64,000 nt of DNA from Arthrobacter sp. SLBN-122. GTDB taxonomy: Bacteria > Actinomycetota > Actinomycetes > Actinomycetales > Micrococcaceae. Below, piece after piece: positions 34,259 to 42,685 of the stretch. Position 1 is the first letter of the stretch. The number at the start of each line of letters is the position of its first letter. Both the position numbers and the translations under genes were made by a program. The stretch covers positions 2,976,001-3,040,000 of the forward strand of contig NZ_VFMS01000001.1 in assembly GCF_006715165.1 (NCBI RefSeq), written 5' to 3'. Under the pieces are notes generated by a model. That model saw nothing but the letters and a program-made list of their open reading frames with translations, had not been told where the DNA came from and made no database searches.

Positions 34259-34278
34259 GAACGTCCCGCGGGATGTTC
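34259..34278. terminator. possible hairpin between convergent genes
   Basis: GAACGTCCC (34259-34267) and GGGATGTTC (34270-34278) pair over 9 bp with one G-T pair, separated by only 2 nt. It lies in the 35-bp gap between the converging MHS transporter and HD-GYP/LuxR genes. It could be a small terminator or a palindromic site. Confidence 0.35.
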
Positions 34279-34288
34279 AGTCCTCCCT

Positions 34289-35842
34289 CTAACCGGTCAT
34301 GCCGTTCCGTACGGCGAACAATGTGGCACCCACCCGGTTGGTTGCACCGATCTTGGTGTAGATGTGCTCCACGTGGTTGCGGACGGTCTTGCGGGCCAGA
34401 AACAGGCTGGCGGCTATCTCCGCCGGAGTCATTCCGCGGCACAGCATGCCCAGGATTTCCACTTCCCTGGGCGTGAGCCCGGCCGGAGCGGCAGGCCGGC
34501 GGTGGGGCTGCTGGCCTGCCGCTGCAAGCACTGCATCAGCAGCCTCGCGGCTGATCCGGCCGGCTGAAACTTCCTGCCGCAGTCTGGCAGCTGAATCGGC
34601 CGGCGTGAGTGCGGTCCGGTGCGGACGCGGCTCCAATGAGGCATGGTAGGAGTCTGCGGCCGCCAGGATCCGCTGCTTGATCCCGAGTTCCGTTCCGCCA
34701 AGTCCGCGGGGGTAGCCGGACCCGTCCAGCCGTTCATGATGCAGGCCGGTCAGGGCCGCCTCGCCCTTCAGCCCGGGGACGCGGCTGAGGATCCGTTCGC
34801 CCAGGTACGGATGCATATGGATACGTTCCATGTCCGCCCGGGAGAGGGGCTCCTTCTTGTCCCACACCTGGTTGGATACTCCCAGCCGGCCAATGTCATG
34901 AACCCATCCCGCCCGGCGGAGCTGCGTGACATCGTCGGCCGGCAGCCCGTGCTCCTCGCCCGCAGCCGCGGCAAGGGCGGCCACGGCGCGGGAGTGTCCC
35001 GCGGTGTACGGAGACTTGAGGTCCGCGAAGTCACCCACCGCCTGGAGTACCGCGTCCAGCTGCGGGCCGGACAGGGGAGCGTCGGTGGGGGCCAGCTCCA
35101 GGGCCGCCTGCCAGCAGTCGACCTCGAGGAGTCCTTCGGTCAGCGCCTCGGCCTGGTCGATGAACAGCCCGGCCAGGGCTGGATCGAACTGGCTCCCGCG
35201 GCGCGCCCGTACCATCGCCACCGCACCGGTCACGCCCTCCTGGCGCAGGAACACCTCTGCCGTATCCGCGAGATGCATGATCCGCATTTCCAGCGGGATG
35301 TCCGGCCCCGCGACCCCCTCCGGCAGGCCCTTGCCGTCCCAGCGCTCAAAGGTGTGGGCAAGCAGTCCTGCCACGCCGCCGTCGAGCCCTACATTGGTGG
35401 CCAGCACACCGGCGGAGCTGCAGTGCGAGGCAATCATGGTGCGTACCGCGGCGCTGCCCGTCGCCGCGAAACGTGTCCAGTAGGCAACGCGGGCCAGTGG
35501 CGGGAGGCCCGCGCCAGCATGGCTGAACATGCCGGCGTACATGGGCAGTCCGTGCTGGTCGCGGTTGTAGTAGTCGGCGCGGAAGGCGATATCGTCCGTG
35601 AACAGTGCTGCCAGTTCGAAGGAATCCGCGTGGCAGCCGATCCAGGCCACCTGGTTGGCGTAGTAGAGCCTGCCCTGGCCGGCGGCGTCCACCCCTGCTG
35701 CCTTGGCGATCCGCAACGCCAGCAGGCAGGACCGCAGCATGTGCTCCATCGGTTGCCCCAGGCCCAGGTCAATGGCGAGCGACAGCGCGGCCAGGACTTC
35801 ACTGCGGCGGGGTCCAGCCGGTGACTGCTTCACACGTGCCAT
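34289..35842 (-). CDS. double HD-GYP-like domain protein with C-terminal LuxR HTH
   Basis: Regulator of 517 aa. The C-terminal LuxR-type HTH spans about residues 455-517 (LTPREVEILGMLCRGMTPAE, SLFLARKTVRNHVEHIYTKI GATNR). Before it lies an HD-GYP domain at about 280-405: AGHSRAVAALAAAAGEEHGL, WVHDIGRLGVSNQVWDKKEP, LGLKGEAALTGLHHERLDGS-like block reading GEAALTGLHHERLDGSGYPR GL and AADSYHASLEPRPHR. Residues about 150-230 hold a second, degraded copy (LLAHTFERWDGKGLPEGVAG PDIPLEMRIMHLADTAEVFL). HD-GYP domains hydrolyse cyclic di-nucleotides; direct fusion to a DNA-binding domain is unusual. The gene follows the 251-aa paralogue gene by 40 bp on the same strand. Confidence 0.9.
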   Translation of the reverse strand: MARVKQSPAGPRRSEVLAALSLAIDLGLGQPMEHMLRSCLLALRIAKAAGVDAAGQGRLYYANQVAWIGCHADSFELAALFTDDIAFRADYYNRDQHGLPMYAGMFSHAGAGLPPLARVAYWTRFAATGSAAVRTMIASHCSSAGVLATNVGLDGGVAGLLAHTFERWDGKGLPEGVAGPDIPLEMRIMHLADTAEVFLRQEGVTGAVAMVRARRGSQFDPALAGLFIDQAEALTEGLLEVDCWQAALELAPTDAPLSGPQLDAVLQAVGDFADLKSPYTAGHSRAVAALAAAAGEEHGLPADDVTQLRRAGWVHDIGRLGVSNQVWDKKEPLSRADMERIHMHPYLGERILSRVPGLKGEAALTGLHHERLDGSGYPRGLGGTELGIKQRILAAADSYHASLEPRPHRTALTPADSAARLRQEVSAGRISREAADAVLAAAGQQPHRRPAAPAGLTPREVEILGMLCRGMTPAEIAASLFLARKTVRNHVEHIYTKIGATNRVGATLFAVRNGMTG

Positions 35843-35882
35843 TCTAGGGACGCCACTACGGCGGGCAGTAGGGACGAGCGCG

Positions 35883-36638
35883 TTATGTGGCGTGGTTCTT
35901 CCCCGCGCGTGCGCTCGCGGGTTCCGGCGCGTTGGGCTTGGCAGCGGAGGGGAACCGCACGCCCACCCGGGCTCCGAACAGTCCACGTTGGGGAAGCCAG
36001 AAGTCCGCCAGGTGGTCCTGCACCTCCAGGGGCCCGGGCTGTCCCGCGTCCTCACCCAGGATGGTGGCCTGGGAATCCGTGACCAGCCACAGCTGCCGGG
36101 GCTGGGCCTGGAATGTCTGGCCGTTGGGCACCAAACCGGAGACCTTCATCTTGGCGGCGTTCAGCAGCGGCCCGGCGAATGCTCCCATGGCGCGGAGCAC
36201 CAGCTCGTTTCGCCACAGGCTTTCGGGCATCCGGACGGCCATGGCGGTCAGCATTGAGGTGGCCGCGGAGGTGCCCAGCTGAAGGCGCCAGTCAAGGACG
36301 CCCGGGACCGTGATCAGGGCGGTGAACGGCCCGCTCCACTGGATGTCGACGTCGGTCTCCACCGTGTGCTGCACGGCGGAACCGAAGTAGCGTGCGCAGC
36401 TGAACTCCGGCGCCGTGTTGGCGTAGATGGTCCAGTCGCCGCCGGGCGTGCGGTGCCAGACGGAGCGGTAGCCGGGGCCCACGGAGCTCACCGGGAAATC
36501 CCGGAAAGCCAGATAGTGGCCGCTGGTGAAAGGCAACCCCAGGACGGCGTAGCCGGCGAAATGCTCCGCGGCGTCGTAAGGAAGTTCCGCAAGTGTCGGT
36601 GTTGCCTCTGCTGATGACTGCGGCTGGTAGATGGTCAT
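35883..36638 (-). CDS. hypothetical protein, paralogue of the protein at 10164-10901
   Basis: Soluble 251-aa protein of unknown function, homologous to the 245-aa protein at 10164-10901 along nearly its whole length (see shared segments there). The C-terminal 30 residues are Ala/Pro/Lys-rich and differ. No membrane segment or signal peptide. A perfect 8-bp-arm palindrome lies 54 bp upstream of its start. It precedes the HD-GYP/LuxR gene with a 40-bp gap, so these two are probably one operon, which links the family to regulation or to stress/nutrient response by inference only. Confidence 0.82.
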   Translation of the reverse strand: MTIYQPQSSAEATPTLAELPYDAAEHFAGYAVLGLPFTSGHYLAFRDFPVSSVGPGYRSVWHRTPGGDWTIYANTAPEFSCARYFGSAVQHTVETDVDIQWSGPFTALITVPGVLDWRLQLGTSAATSMLTAMAVRMPESLWRNELVLRAMGAFAGPLLNAAKMKVSGLVPNGQTFQAQPRQLWLVTDSQATILGEDAGQPGPLEVQDHLADFWLPQRGLFGARVGVRFPSAAKPNAPEPASARAGKNHAT

Positions 36639-36691
36639 GGCCGCCTCCTTTTCTCTATGCGATGAGATTAGGACCGGGCCGCAGCAAGGGC

Positions 36692-36709
36692 ATGGGGCAA
36701 GTGCCCCAT
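36692..36709. promoter_or_regulatory. perfect palindrome upstream of the 251-aa gene
   Basis: ATGGGGCA-AG-TGCCCCAT is an 8-bp-arm perfect inverted repeat with a 2-nt centre. It lies 54-71 bp upstream of the start of the gene ending at 35883. The size and position fit an operator. The LuxR-type regulator encoded downstream in the same putative operon is a candidate binder. Confidence 0.5.
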
Positions 36710-36722
36710 TTAGGATCGTCTT

Positions 36723-37475
36723 CTACGCGGCGTCGATGGCTTCGAGCCATTCCAGGAACGTCTGGCGTCCGACGGCGGAGCCCGGCGCCGGGATCAGCGC
36801 GCCGTTGCGCATTGCCCTGCCCATGGGGCCGGGCACCACCCGGAGCGGAACGATCCGTTTTTTCTGCCGGGTCCTGGCCAGATAGGCCGCGACCAGGGTC
36901 TTCAGCTGTTCGGCCCGCGGGCCGCCGAGATCCGGGATGCGTCCCTGGGGGGCGGCCTCGGCGGCGTCCACCAGGGCAGCGGCCACCTCCTTCGCCGCCA
37001 CCGGCTGGGTGACCATGGTGGGCACGAAGACCAGCGGGCCCACGGAGGCGGCCTTGATGGACATCGGCACGAACTCGTGGAACTGGGTGGACCGGAGGAG
37101 GGTCCAGGGAATGCCGCCGTGCCTGACTTCGTCCTCCTGCACCAGCTTCCCGGCGTACAGGCCTGTATCGGCGTGATCGATGCCCACGATGGACAGCGCC
37201 ACATGGTGCGTTACGCCGGCCTTCTTTTCCGCCGCCAGCAGGTTCTGGGTGGCGTTGGTGAAGAAATCCACGGCCTTCTTGGTGGACACGGTCTGGATGC
37301 CGGAGACGTCGATGACGGTTTCGACATCCTGCAGTGCCTGGTCGAGGCCGCGGCTGGTGACCAAGTCCACCCCTTCCGTGCGGCTGAGGCTGACCACGTG
37401 GTGCCCGCGATCCCTGGCAATGGCCACAACGTGGCGGCCTACTGTACCGGTTCCCCCTGCGACGGCAATCCTCAT
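36723..37475 (-). CDS. NmrA-like / atypical SDR NAD(P)-binding protein
   Basis: Rossmann-fold protein of 250 aa. The N-terminal motif is MRIAVAGGTGTVGRHVVAIA (G-x-x-G-x-x-G), then VVSLSRTEGVDLVT and VETVIDVSGIQTV. This is the pattern of NmrA-like or SDR_a5-type atypical short-chain dehydrogenases, which sense or bind NAD(P) and lack the YxxxK catalytic pair. The later VAAKEVAAALVDAAEAAPQG RIPDLGGPR segment matches the family's C-terminal helix. ATG 37475 starts the Rossmann motif; the frame extends 10 codons further. It may act as a redox sensor or oxidoreductase of unknown substrate. Confidence 0.9.
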   Translation of the reverse strand: MRIAVAGGTGTVGRHVVAIARDRGHHVVSLSRTEGVDLVTSRGLDQALQDVETVIDVSGIQTVSTKKAVDFFTNATQNLLAAEKKAGVTHHVALSIVGIDHADTGLYAGKLVQEDEVRHGGIPWTLLRSTQFHEFVPMSIKAASVGPLVFVPTMVTQPVAAKEVAAALVDAAEAAPQGRIPDLGGPRAEQLKTLVAAYLARTRQKKRIVPLRVVPGPMGRAMRNGALIPAPGSAVGRQTFLEWLEAIDAA

Positions 37476-37539
37476 GGAAGGAATCCTAAGCCGGTTCACT
37501 GACAAAAAACGGCTGCCGGCCTTCCGTTCCTGATGGGCC

Positions 37540-39198
37540 TTACCCCGCCACCGCAGCTTTCGCCGCCCGGGTGGCGTTCATCCACTCGGTCAGCCACGGC
37601 GCCCGGACGCTGGAGGTGATCCGGCAGTCGGCCACGAAGGTGCCCTGGGCGCCGGCCACGATCCAGTGCTGCAGCGCGGCCAGATCGGACAAAAAACGAA
37701 TCACCGCGGATTGGGCACCCAGTGCCCGCGCAACACTGCTGAAGTCCACCTCCGGGATCAGCATCGGCTTCTCGGTTAGGCCCTGGGTGCCGTACTGGTG
37801 GATCTCGGCTCCGTAGGCGGCGTCGTTGTAGATCACCACGATCGCACTGCGGGCGGCGCCGATCAGCGATTCGAGGTCGGACAGGCCCATCAGGAAACCG
37901 CCGTCGCCGGAGGCCAGCACCAGGGTGCGGCCGTCCTCCAGCGCGCGGGCTGCCCCGACGGCACTCGCCAGTCCCAGCCCAATCGACTGGAACGCAGTCC
38001 CCACCATCACCAGGTCCTGCGGCCGCGGGATGTTCCAGTACATGGGTGCCCAGCCGATGAAGTGCCCGCCGTCCTGGACCACCGTCCGGCGCTTCGGCAG
38101 CACGGCATCCAGCGCCGTGGCGAGGGCGCGCGGGTCCAGCCGCCCGTCCGGAGTCTCGGTGGTTCCGGCATCATGCCCCGGCCCCGCAGCCAGGCGCATG
38201 GAAGCTTCCTCACGCCAAGCAACAGCCGCAGCCGCTCCTGCAACCAAAGAGAGAAGGCGCGAAGCAGCAGCCTTCACGTCCGCCTGAACGAACAGGTCCA
38301 CCCGCGGATTCGTCGGCTCCACCGCCGTGTCGATCTGGATGACGGTGGCATCGGTGCCGAGCAGGTGCCCGAACCGCATGGTGAACGGGCTCAGGCTGGC
38401 CCCGGCCACCAGGACCACGTCGGCCTCGCCCATGATGCCGGCCGCGGTGTCGGTGCCGAAACCGCCCGCAACGCCCAGGTACCCCTCGCCGTTGAGGAGG
38501 TTGAGCGCCAGGGCGGTTCCGGCGGTCAGTGCGCCGAGCCGGTCGGCGAGTTCGCGGAGTTCCGGGCCGGCCCCGGCCAGATGCGCGCCCCGGCCGGCGA
38601 GGATCAGCGGCCGCCTGGCCCCGGCGAGCAGGCGGGCCACCTGCCCAAGGTCCGTGCCGCCGTCGTGCGTCACCTTGGGTGCGGCCGGCGCGGCAAGGTC
38701 TTCTTCCTCAGCCTCGAGTGCCGCGAGATCGTAGGGGATGGCAAGCACGACGGCGGTGCGCCGGGTGAGTGCGTACTCCACCGCCTGCCGGCTGACGGCG
38801 CCCGCGGCGTCGCGGGTGACGGTGAAGGTGGCCGCGCCAAGGCCGGCGGCGATGGCCGCCTGGTCCACGTCCCAAGGGCGGGCGCCGCTGCTGGGGGCGT
38901 CGCCGGTGACCAGCACCACCGGGATCTGCGCCTGGACCGCCTCTGCCAGGGCGGTGAGCGCGTTGGTGTAGCCGGGGCCGTACGTGGTGGTGCCCGCGGC
39001 TAGCCGTCCCGAGGTCCGGTAGTAGGCGTCGGCCGCGGCGATGGCGGCGCCCTCGTGCCGGACGGCGGTGAAGCGCAGGCCCTGCTGCTCCGCGGCGTCC
39101 AGGAAGTAGACGTTGCCGTTGCCCATGACGCCGAAGACGTCGCTGACATAGCTGCTGAGAACCTGTGCCACACGGCCGGAGACGGTAAGTGAAGTCAT
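37540..39198 (-). CDS. thiamine-diphosphate-dependent enzyme (acetolactate-synthase / 2-oxo-acid-decarboxylase-like)
   Basis: ThDP enzyme of 552 aa. The N-terminal domain has the catalytic Glu region TAVRHEGAAIAAADAYYRTS and TYGPGYTNALTALAEAVQAQ IPVVLVTGD. The central domain has RRPLILAGRGAHLAGAGPEL. The C-terminal domain has the ThDP-binding block LVLASGDGGFLMGLSDLESL followed by IVVIYNDAAYGAEIHQY, with GDG and N spaced about 27 residues apart. These identify the acetolactate-synthase-like superfamily. Substrate choice between pyruvate, aromatic and branched 2-oxo acids cannot be read. Neighbouring Lrp-type regulator, HisC-like aminotransferase and amino acid permease suggest a 2-oxo acid from transamination. 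Start ATG 39198 begins the family-like sequence. Confidence 0.9.
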   Translation of the reverse strand: MTSLTVSGRVAQVLSSYVSDVFGVMGNGNVYFLDAAEQQGLRFTAVRHEGAAIAAADAYYRTSGRLAAGTTTYGPGYTNALTALAEAVQAQIPVVLVTGDAPSSGARPWDVDQAAIAAGLGAATFTVTRDAAGAVSRQAVEYALTRRTAVVLAIPYDLAALEAEEEDLAAPAAPKVTHDGGTDLGQVARLLAGARRPLILAGRGAHLAGAGPELRELADRLGALTAGTALALNLLNGEGYLGVAGGFGTDTAAGIMGEADVVLVAGASLSPFTMRFGHLLGTDATVIQIDTAVEPTNPRVDLFVQADVKAAASRLLSLVAGAAAAVAWREEASMRLAAGPGHDAGTTETPDGRLDPRALATALDAVLPKRRTVVQDGGHFIGWAPMYWNIPRPQDLVMVGTAFQSIGLGLASAVGAARALEDGRTLVLASGDGGFLMGLSDLESLIGAARSAIVVIYNDAAYGAEIHQYGTQGLTEKPMLIPEVDFSSVARALGAQSAVIRFLSDLAALQHWIVAGAQGTFVADCRITSSVRAPWLTEWMNATRAAKAAVAG

Positions 39199-39318
39199 GC
39201 AGGAATCCTGCGGCCCGGTATAGAAATCGGCAACACACAGAAATGCAGGTGGGACTTTTGGCAGCAGGGAAGCAGGAGAACTGCCAAAAAGCGCACTTGT
39301 GGCGCGCATCACCCCAGG

Positions 39319-39822
39319 TTAGCTGGAAGCGGCGGACTCCTGCTCGGACAGCCGGCTGATGAGGCCGTCGTAGCGGGGCGGCATGAGTTCCATGACGGAG
39401 ATGGCGGTGCTGGTCCGCTGGATCCCGTCGATCTCCAGGATCTGGTTGGTGATGCGGTAGAGGTCGCTGGTGCCGCGGGCCACTACCTTGGCCATGAGGT
39501 CCGCGTCCCCGGTGGTGGCGTGCACCTCGATGACCTCCGGAATGGCGGCGAGCCCGCTTTCCACCGAGCCGAACCGCGTCTGGCTGATTTCCAGCGAGAG
39601 GAAGGCCATCAGTTCGTAGCCGAGTGCGGCGGGGTCCAGCCTGCGGCTGAAGGAGCGGAGCGCGCCGCTGCGCTCCAGCCGTGCCAGTCGGGCGTGGACG
39701 GTGTTGCGTGCGACGCCGAGTGTCCGGGAGAGTGCCAGGGCGCTGGCTTCGGGGTCCTCGTCCAGGGCCAGGATGATCCTGCCGTCGAGTGAATCGAGGG
39801 TGCGAGAGTTCGCGATGGTCAT
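39319..39822 (-). CDS. Lrp/AsnC-family transcriptional regulator
   Basis: Amino-acid-responsive regulator of about 167 aa. The N-terminal winged HTH is LDSLDGRIILALDEDPEASA LALSRTLGVARNTVHARLAR LERSGAL. The RAM/AsnC_trans ligand domain follows (VIEVHATTGDADLMAKVVAR GTSDLYRITNQILEIDGIQR TSTAISVMELMPPRY), with the conserved GDADLMAKV segment. It is divergent from the HisC-like aminotransferase gene, with a palindrome between, and convergent in direction with nothing; the ThDP gene lies downstream on the same strand. It most likely controls the flanking amino-acid genes. An upstream in-frame ATG at 39837 is an alternative start. Confidence 0.94.
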   Translation of the reverse strand: MTIANSRTLDSLDGRIILALDEDPEASALALSRTLGVARNTVHARLARLERSGALRSFSRRLDPAALGYELMAFLSLEISQTRFGSVESGLAAIPEVIEVHATTGDADLMAKVVARGTSDLYRITNQILEIDGIQRTSTAISVMELMPPRYDGLISRLSEQESAASS

Positions 39823-39881
39823 ATTTTCACCACACACAGTAGAAGTTGAGCAGAAGTCCCAATGGCTAGAGCGTATCTTGC

Positions 39882-39901
39882 ATTGTGGGCGGGGTCACAA
39901 T
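39882..39901. promoter_or_regulatory. candidate Lrp-type operator
   Basis: ATTGTG-N8-CACAAT is a perfect 6-bp-arm palindrome that lies 14 bp before the aminotransferase start and about 60 bp before the Lrp/AsnC start, inside the divergent promoter region. Size and symmetry suit an Lrp/AsnC-family site. Confidence 0.55.
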
Positions 39902-39915
39902 CATGATCGGTCCTC

Positions 39916-41028
39916 ATGACCCTTGACCAGATCGCGGCCCACCCGGCCCCTGTCCTTCCGGACACCGCGCTCCCCACCCTTCGGGACGCCGTGGCCGGAC
40001 TTCCGGCCTACGTCCCCGGCCGCCGGGGTGCCGGCGCGGACATCGCCGCCCTCGCCAGCAACGAAAGCCATTACGACCCCCTGCCCGCAGCCGTGGCTGC
40101 GGTGGCCGACGCGGCGGGCAGGATGAACCGCTACCCGGACATGGCCGCCGTCGAACTCCGCGAACGGATCGCCCGGCACCTAGGCGTCACCGCCGGGGAG
40201 ATCGCGGTGGGTCCCGGCAGCGTGGGCGTCCTCCAGCAGATCATCACCGGACTGTGCGACGCCGGGGATGAGGTGGTCTTCGCGTGGCGCTCCTTCGAGG
40301 CGTACCCCATCCTGGTGGAGCTGGCCGGTGCCCGGCCGGTCCGCGTCCCGCTGGACGAGTTTGAAGGCCACGACCTGGACGCCATGGCCGCCGCCGTCAC
40401 CGAGCGCACCAAGGTGATTCTGCTCTGCACGCCCAACAATCCCACCGGTGTGCCGATCAGCCACGAGCGTGTGGAGGCGTTCCTGCAGGCTGTGCCGTCC
40501 AGCGTCCTGGTGGTGATCGACGAGGCCTACGTGGAGTACGCCGACGCCGGCAGCGGCCCCGATTCCCTGGCGCTCTACCGCCGGTACCCGAACGTCTGCG
40601 TCCTGCGCACCTTCTCCAAGGCCTACGGACTCGCCGGCCTCCGCGTGGGGTATGCAATTGCCACGCCGGTAATCGCCGAAGGACTGCGCCGCACCGCCCT
40701 GCCCTTCGCCGTGAGCGCGCTGGCCCAGAAGGGGGCCATCGCGTCGCTGGACGCGGGGAAGGAGATGGCAGCCCGGGTTTCCCTGGTGAAGCAGGAGCGT
40801 GCGCGCATGGCCGCTTCGCTGGAGGCGCAGGGCTGGAAGCTGCAGCCGAGCCAGGGCAACTTCCTGTGGATCCGCGCCGATGACAGCCTCCGGGGCCGGC
40901 TGGTCGAGGCGTTCGATGCCGCCGGCATCTTGGTCCGGGCGTACCAGGGCGACGGCGTGCGGATCACGGTTGCCGACCCCGCCTCCAACGACCGCGTGCT
41001 CCAGCTCCTGGCAGCCCACGCGGCCTGA
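39916..41028 (+). CDS. HisC-like PLP-dependent aminotransferase
   Basis: Fold-type I PLP aminotransferase of 370 aa of the histidinol-phosphate / aromatic amino acid group. It has LASNESHYDPLPAAVAAVAD, then MNRYPDMAAVELRERIARHL, the substrate-cofactor block LCTPNNPTGVPIS, VVIDEAYVEYAD, and the PLP-Lys region VLRTFSKAYGLAGLRVGYAI. Length is typical of HisC. The biosynthetic hisC gene normally lies in the his operon, which is absent here, so this copy more likely serves aromatic or other amino acid transamination. It is followed by an amino acid permease gene and is divergent from the Lrp regulator. Confidence 0.93.
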   Translation: MTLDQIAAHPAPVLPDTALPTLRDAVAGLPAYVPGRRGAGADIAALASNESHYDPLPAAVAAVADAAGRMNRYPDMAAVELRERIARHLGVTAGEIAVGPGSVGVLQQIITGLCDAGDEVVFAWRSFEAYPILVELAGARPVRVPLDEFEGHDLDAMAAAVTERTKVILLCTPNNPTGVPISHERVEAFLQAVPSSVLVVIDEAYVEYADAGSGPDSLALYRRYPNVCVLRTFSKAYGLAGLRVGYAIATPVIAEGLRRTALPFAVSALAQKGAIASLDAGKEMAARVSLVKQERARMAASLEAQGWKLQPSQGNFLWIRADDSLRGRLVEAFDAAGILVRAYQGDGVRITVADPASNDRVLQLLAAHAA

Positions 41029-41082
41029 CACCTTACTAACCCAAACCCCAACTCCGTTCCACCTACAACCAGAGGAATCCCC

Positions 41083-42495
41083 ATGGAACACCAGACAACG
41101 ACGTCTGCCCGCGCCCTCGGCGCGGCCCTCAAACCCCGGCAGCTCACCATGATGGGCCTGGGCAGCGCCATCGGTGCCGGCCTGTTCATCGGCTCCGGCG
41201 CCGGCATCCAGGCCGCCGGTCCGGCGGTGCTGATCTCCTACCTCGTGGCCGGCACCCTGATCATCCTGGTCATGTGGGCGCTCGGCGAGATGGCTGCCGC
41301 CAACCCGGACAGCGGTGCGTTCTCCGTCTACACCGCCAAGGCGTACGGGCCGGTGGCCGGCGCCACGGTGGGCTGGCTTTGGTGGCTGCAGCTGGTGGTG
41401 GTCATCGCGGCCGAGGCGCTCGGTGCTGCGGGCCTGCTGGCCACGATCTTCCCGGCGCTGCCGGTGTGGCTGATGGCCTTCGTGTTCATCGTGGTGCTCA
41501 CCGCCGTGAACCTGACCAGCGTGAAGAACTTCGGCGAGTTCGAGTTCTGGTTCGCCCTGCTGAAGGTGGCGGCCATCGTCGGGTTCCTGCTGGTGGGCTT
41601 TGCGCTGCTGTTCGGCTGGCTGCCGGGCGTGCAGTCGCCGGGCCTGTCCAACTTCACTGGTGCCGGTTTCGCGCCGAGCGGGTTTGCCGGGATTGCGACG
41701 GCGCTGTTCGTGGTGGCGTTTGCGTTCGGCGGCACTGAGATTGTGTCCGTGGCGGCAGCTGAGACGGCTGAGCCTGCGCGCAGCGTGAAGAAGGCTGTCC
41801 GGACGGTGCTGTGGCGCATCCTGGTGTTCTACATCGGCGCGATCTTCGTGATCGCGGCCGTGGTTCCCGTGGGTTCTGCCGGTTTGAAGAGCCCGTTCGC
41901 CGCGGTGCTGGATGCCGCGGGCTTGCCCGGTGCGGCGACTGCCATCACCCTGGTGGCCGTTGCGGCACTGCTCTCCGCGCTCAACGCCAACCTTTACGGT
42001 GCTTCGCGGATGGCGTTCTCCCTGGCCGAGCGCGGTGAAGCGCCCCGGTGGCTCGCTTCCGTCTCCAAGGCCCGGGTTCCGGTGGTGGCGGTCCTGGCGA
42101 GCGTTGCCTTCGGCGTGGTCACGGTGGTGCTGGAGCTGGCCTTCCCGGAGAAGGTCCTTCCCGTTCTGCTCAACATTGTTGGCTCGACCTGCCTGCTGGT
42201 GTGGACCTCCGCGCTCCTGGCCCAGCTCGGGCTGCGTCTTCGCGCGGACCGGAACGGAACGGAGCTTCCGTTGCGGATGCCCGGCTTCCCGTGGCTCACG
42301 TCCCTTGGCCTGCTCATCCTGGCGGCGATCTTCACGGTGGGCTTCATCGGCGAGGATTCCCGTCCCCAGCTGTTGAGCACATTTGGACTCGTGGTGCTGC
42401 TGGCTGTGGGGTGCTGGGTGAACCAGCGGTCACGGAAGGTTCCGGGCCGAGTTAAAGCGTTGGACGAGGTCAAGCAGTCGGTGCTCGTCGACTGA
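41083..42495 (+). CDS. amino acid permease (APC superfamily, AAT-like)
   Basis: Twelve-TM amino acid permease of 470 aa. The AAT family start LKPRQLTMMGLGSAIGAGLF IGSGAGIQAAGPAVLISYLV AG and the MWALGEMAAANPDSGAFSVY following it are diagnostic, as are FAFGGTEIVSVAAAETAEPA RSVKKAVRTVLWRILVFYIG and NLYGASRMAFSLAERGEAP. Members import aromatic, branched-chain or basic amino acids, or others, by proton symport. It lies 54 bp after the aminotransferase gene in the same direction, so the two probably form an operon that supplies substrate to it. Confidence 0.94.
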   Translation: MEHQTTTSARALGAALKPRQLTMMGLGSAIGAGLFIGSGAGIQAAGPAVLISYLVAGTLIILVMWALGEMAAANPDSGAFSVYTAKAYGPVAGATVGWLWWLQLVVVIAAEALGAAGLLATIFPALPVWLMAFVFIVVLTAVNLTSVKNFGEFEFWFALLKVAAIVGFLLVGFALLFGWLPGVQSPGLSNFTGAGFAPSGFAGIATALFVVAFAFGGTEIVSVAAAETAEPARSVKKAVRTVLWRILVFYIGAIFVIAAVVPVGSAGLKSPFAAVLDAAGLPGAATAITLVAVAALLSALNANLYGASRMAFSLAERGEAPRWLASVSKARVPVVAVLASVAFGVVTVVLELAFPEKVLPVLLNIVGSTCLLVWTSALLAQLGLRLRADRNGTELPLRMPGFPWLTSLGLLILAAIFTVGFIGEDSRPQLLSTFGLVVLLAVGCWVNQRSRKVPGRVKALDEVKQSVLVD

Positions 42496-42523
42496 ACAAT
42501 TCGCCGCTTCAAGCAGCACTAAG

Positions 42524-42553
42524 GGTGCGTCCGGTATCTTGACCGGGCGCGCC
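42524..42553 (+). terminator. terminator after the permease gene
   Basis: A 12-bp stem with two G-T pairs has arms GGTGCGTCCGGT and ACCGGGCGCGCC and a 6-nt loop, followed by TTTGG. It lies 28 nt after the stop codon of the permease gene. Confidence 0.6.
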
Positions 42554-42685
42554 TTTGGCGCTCTACCGGCAATCGGGTTTTGTTAATGATTTCCCGGTCG
42601 CTGGCCTGTGACGTCCAGCGGGGGTGTCTGCCTAGAATGAAATCATCCGGGTCGGCCCTGCTTGGATTCGCGGCGGAGTACATCG

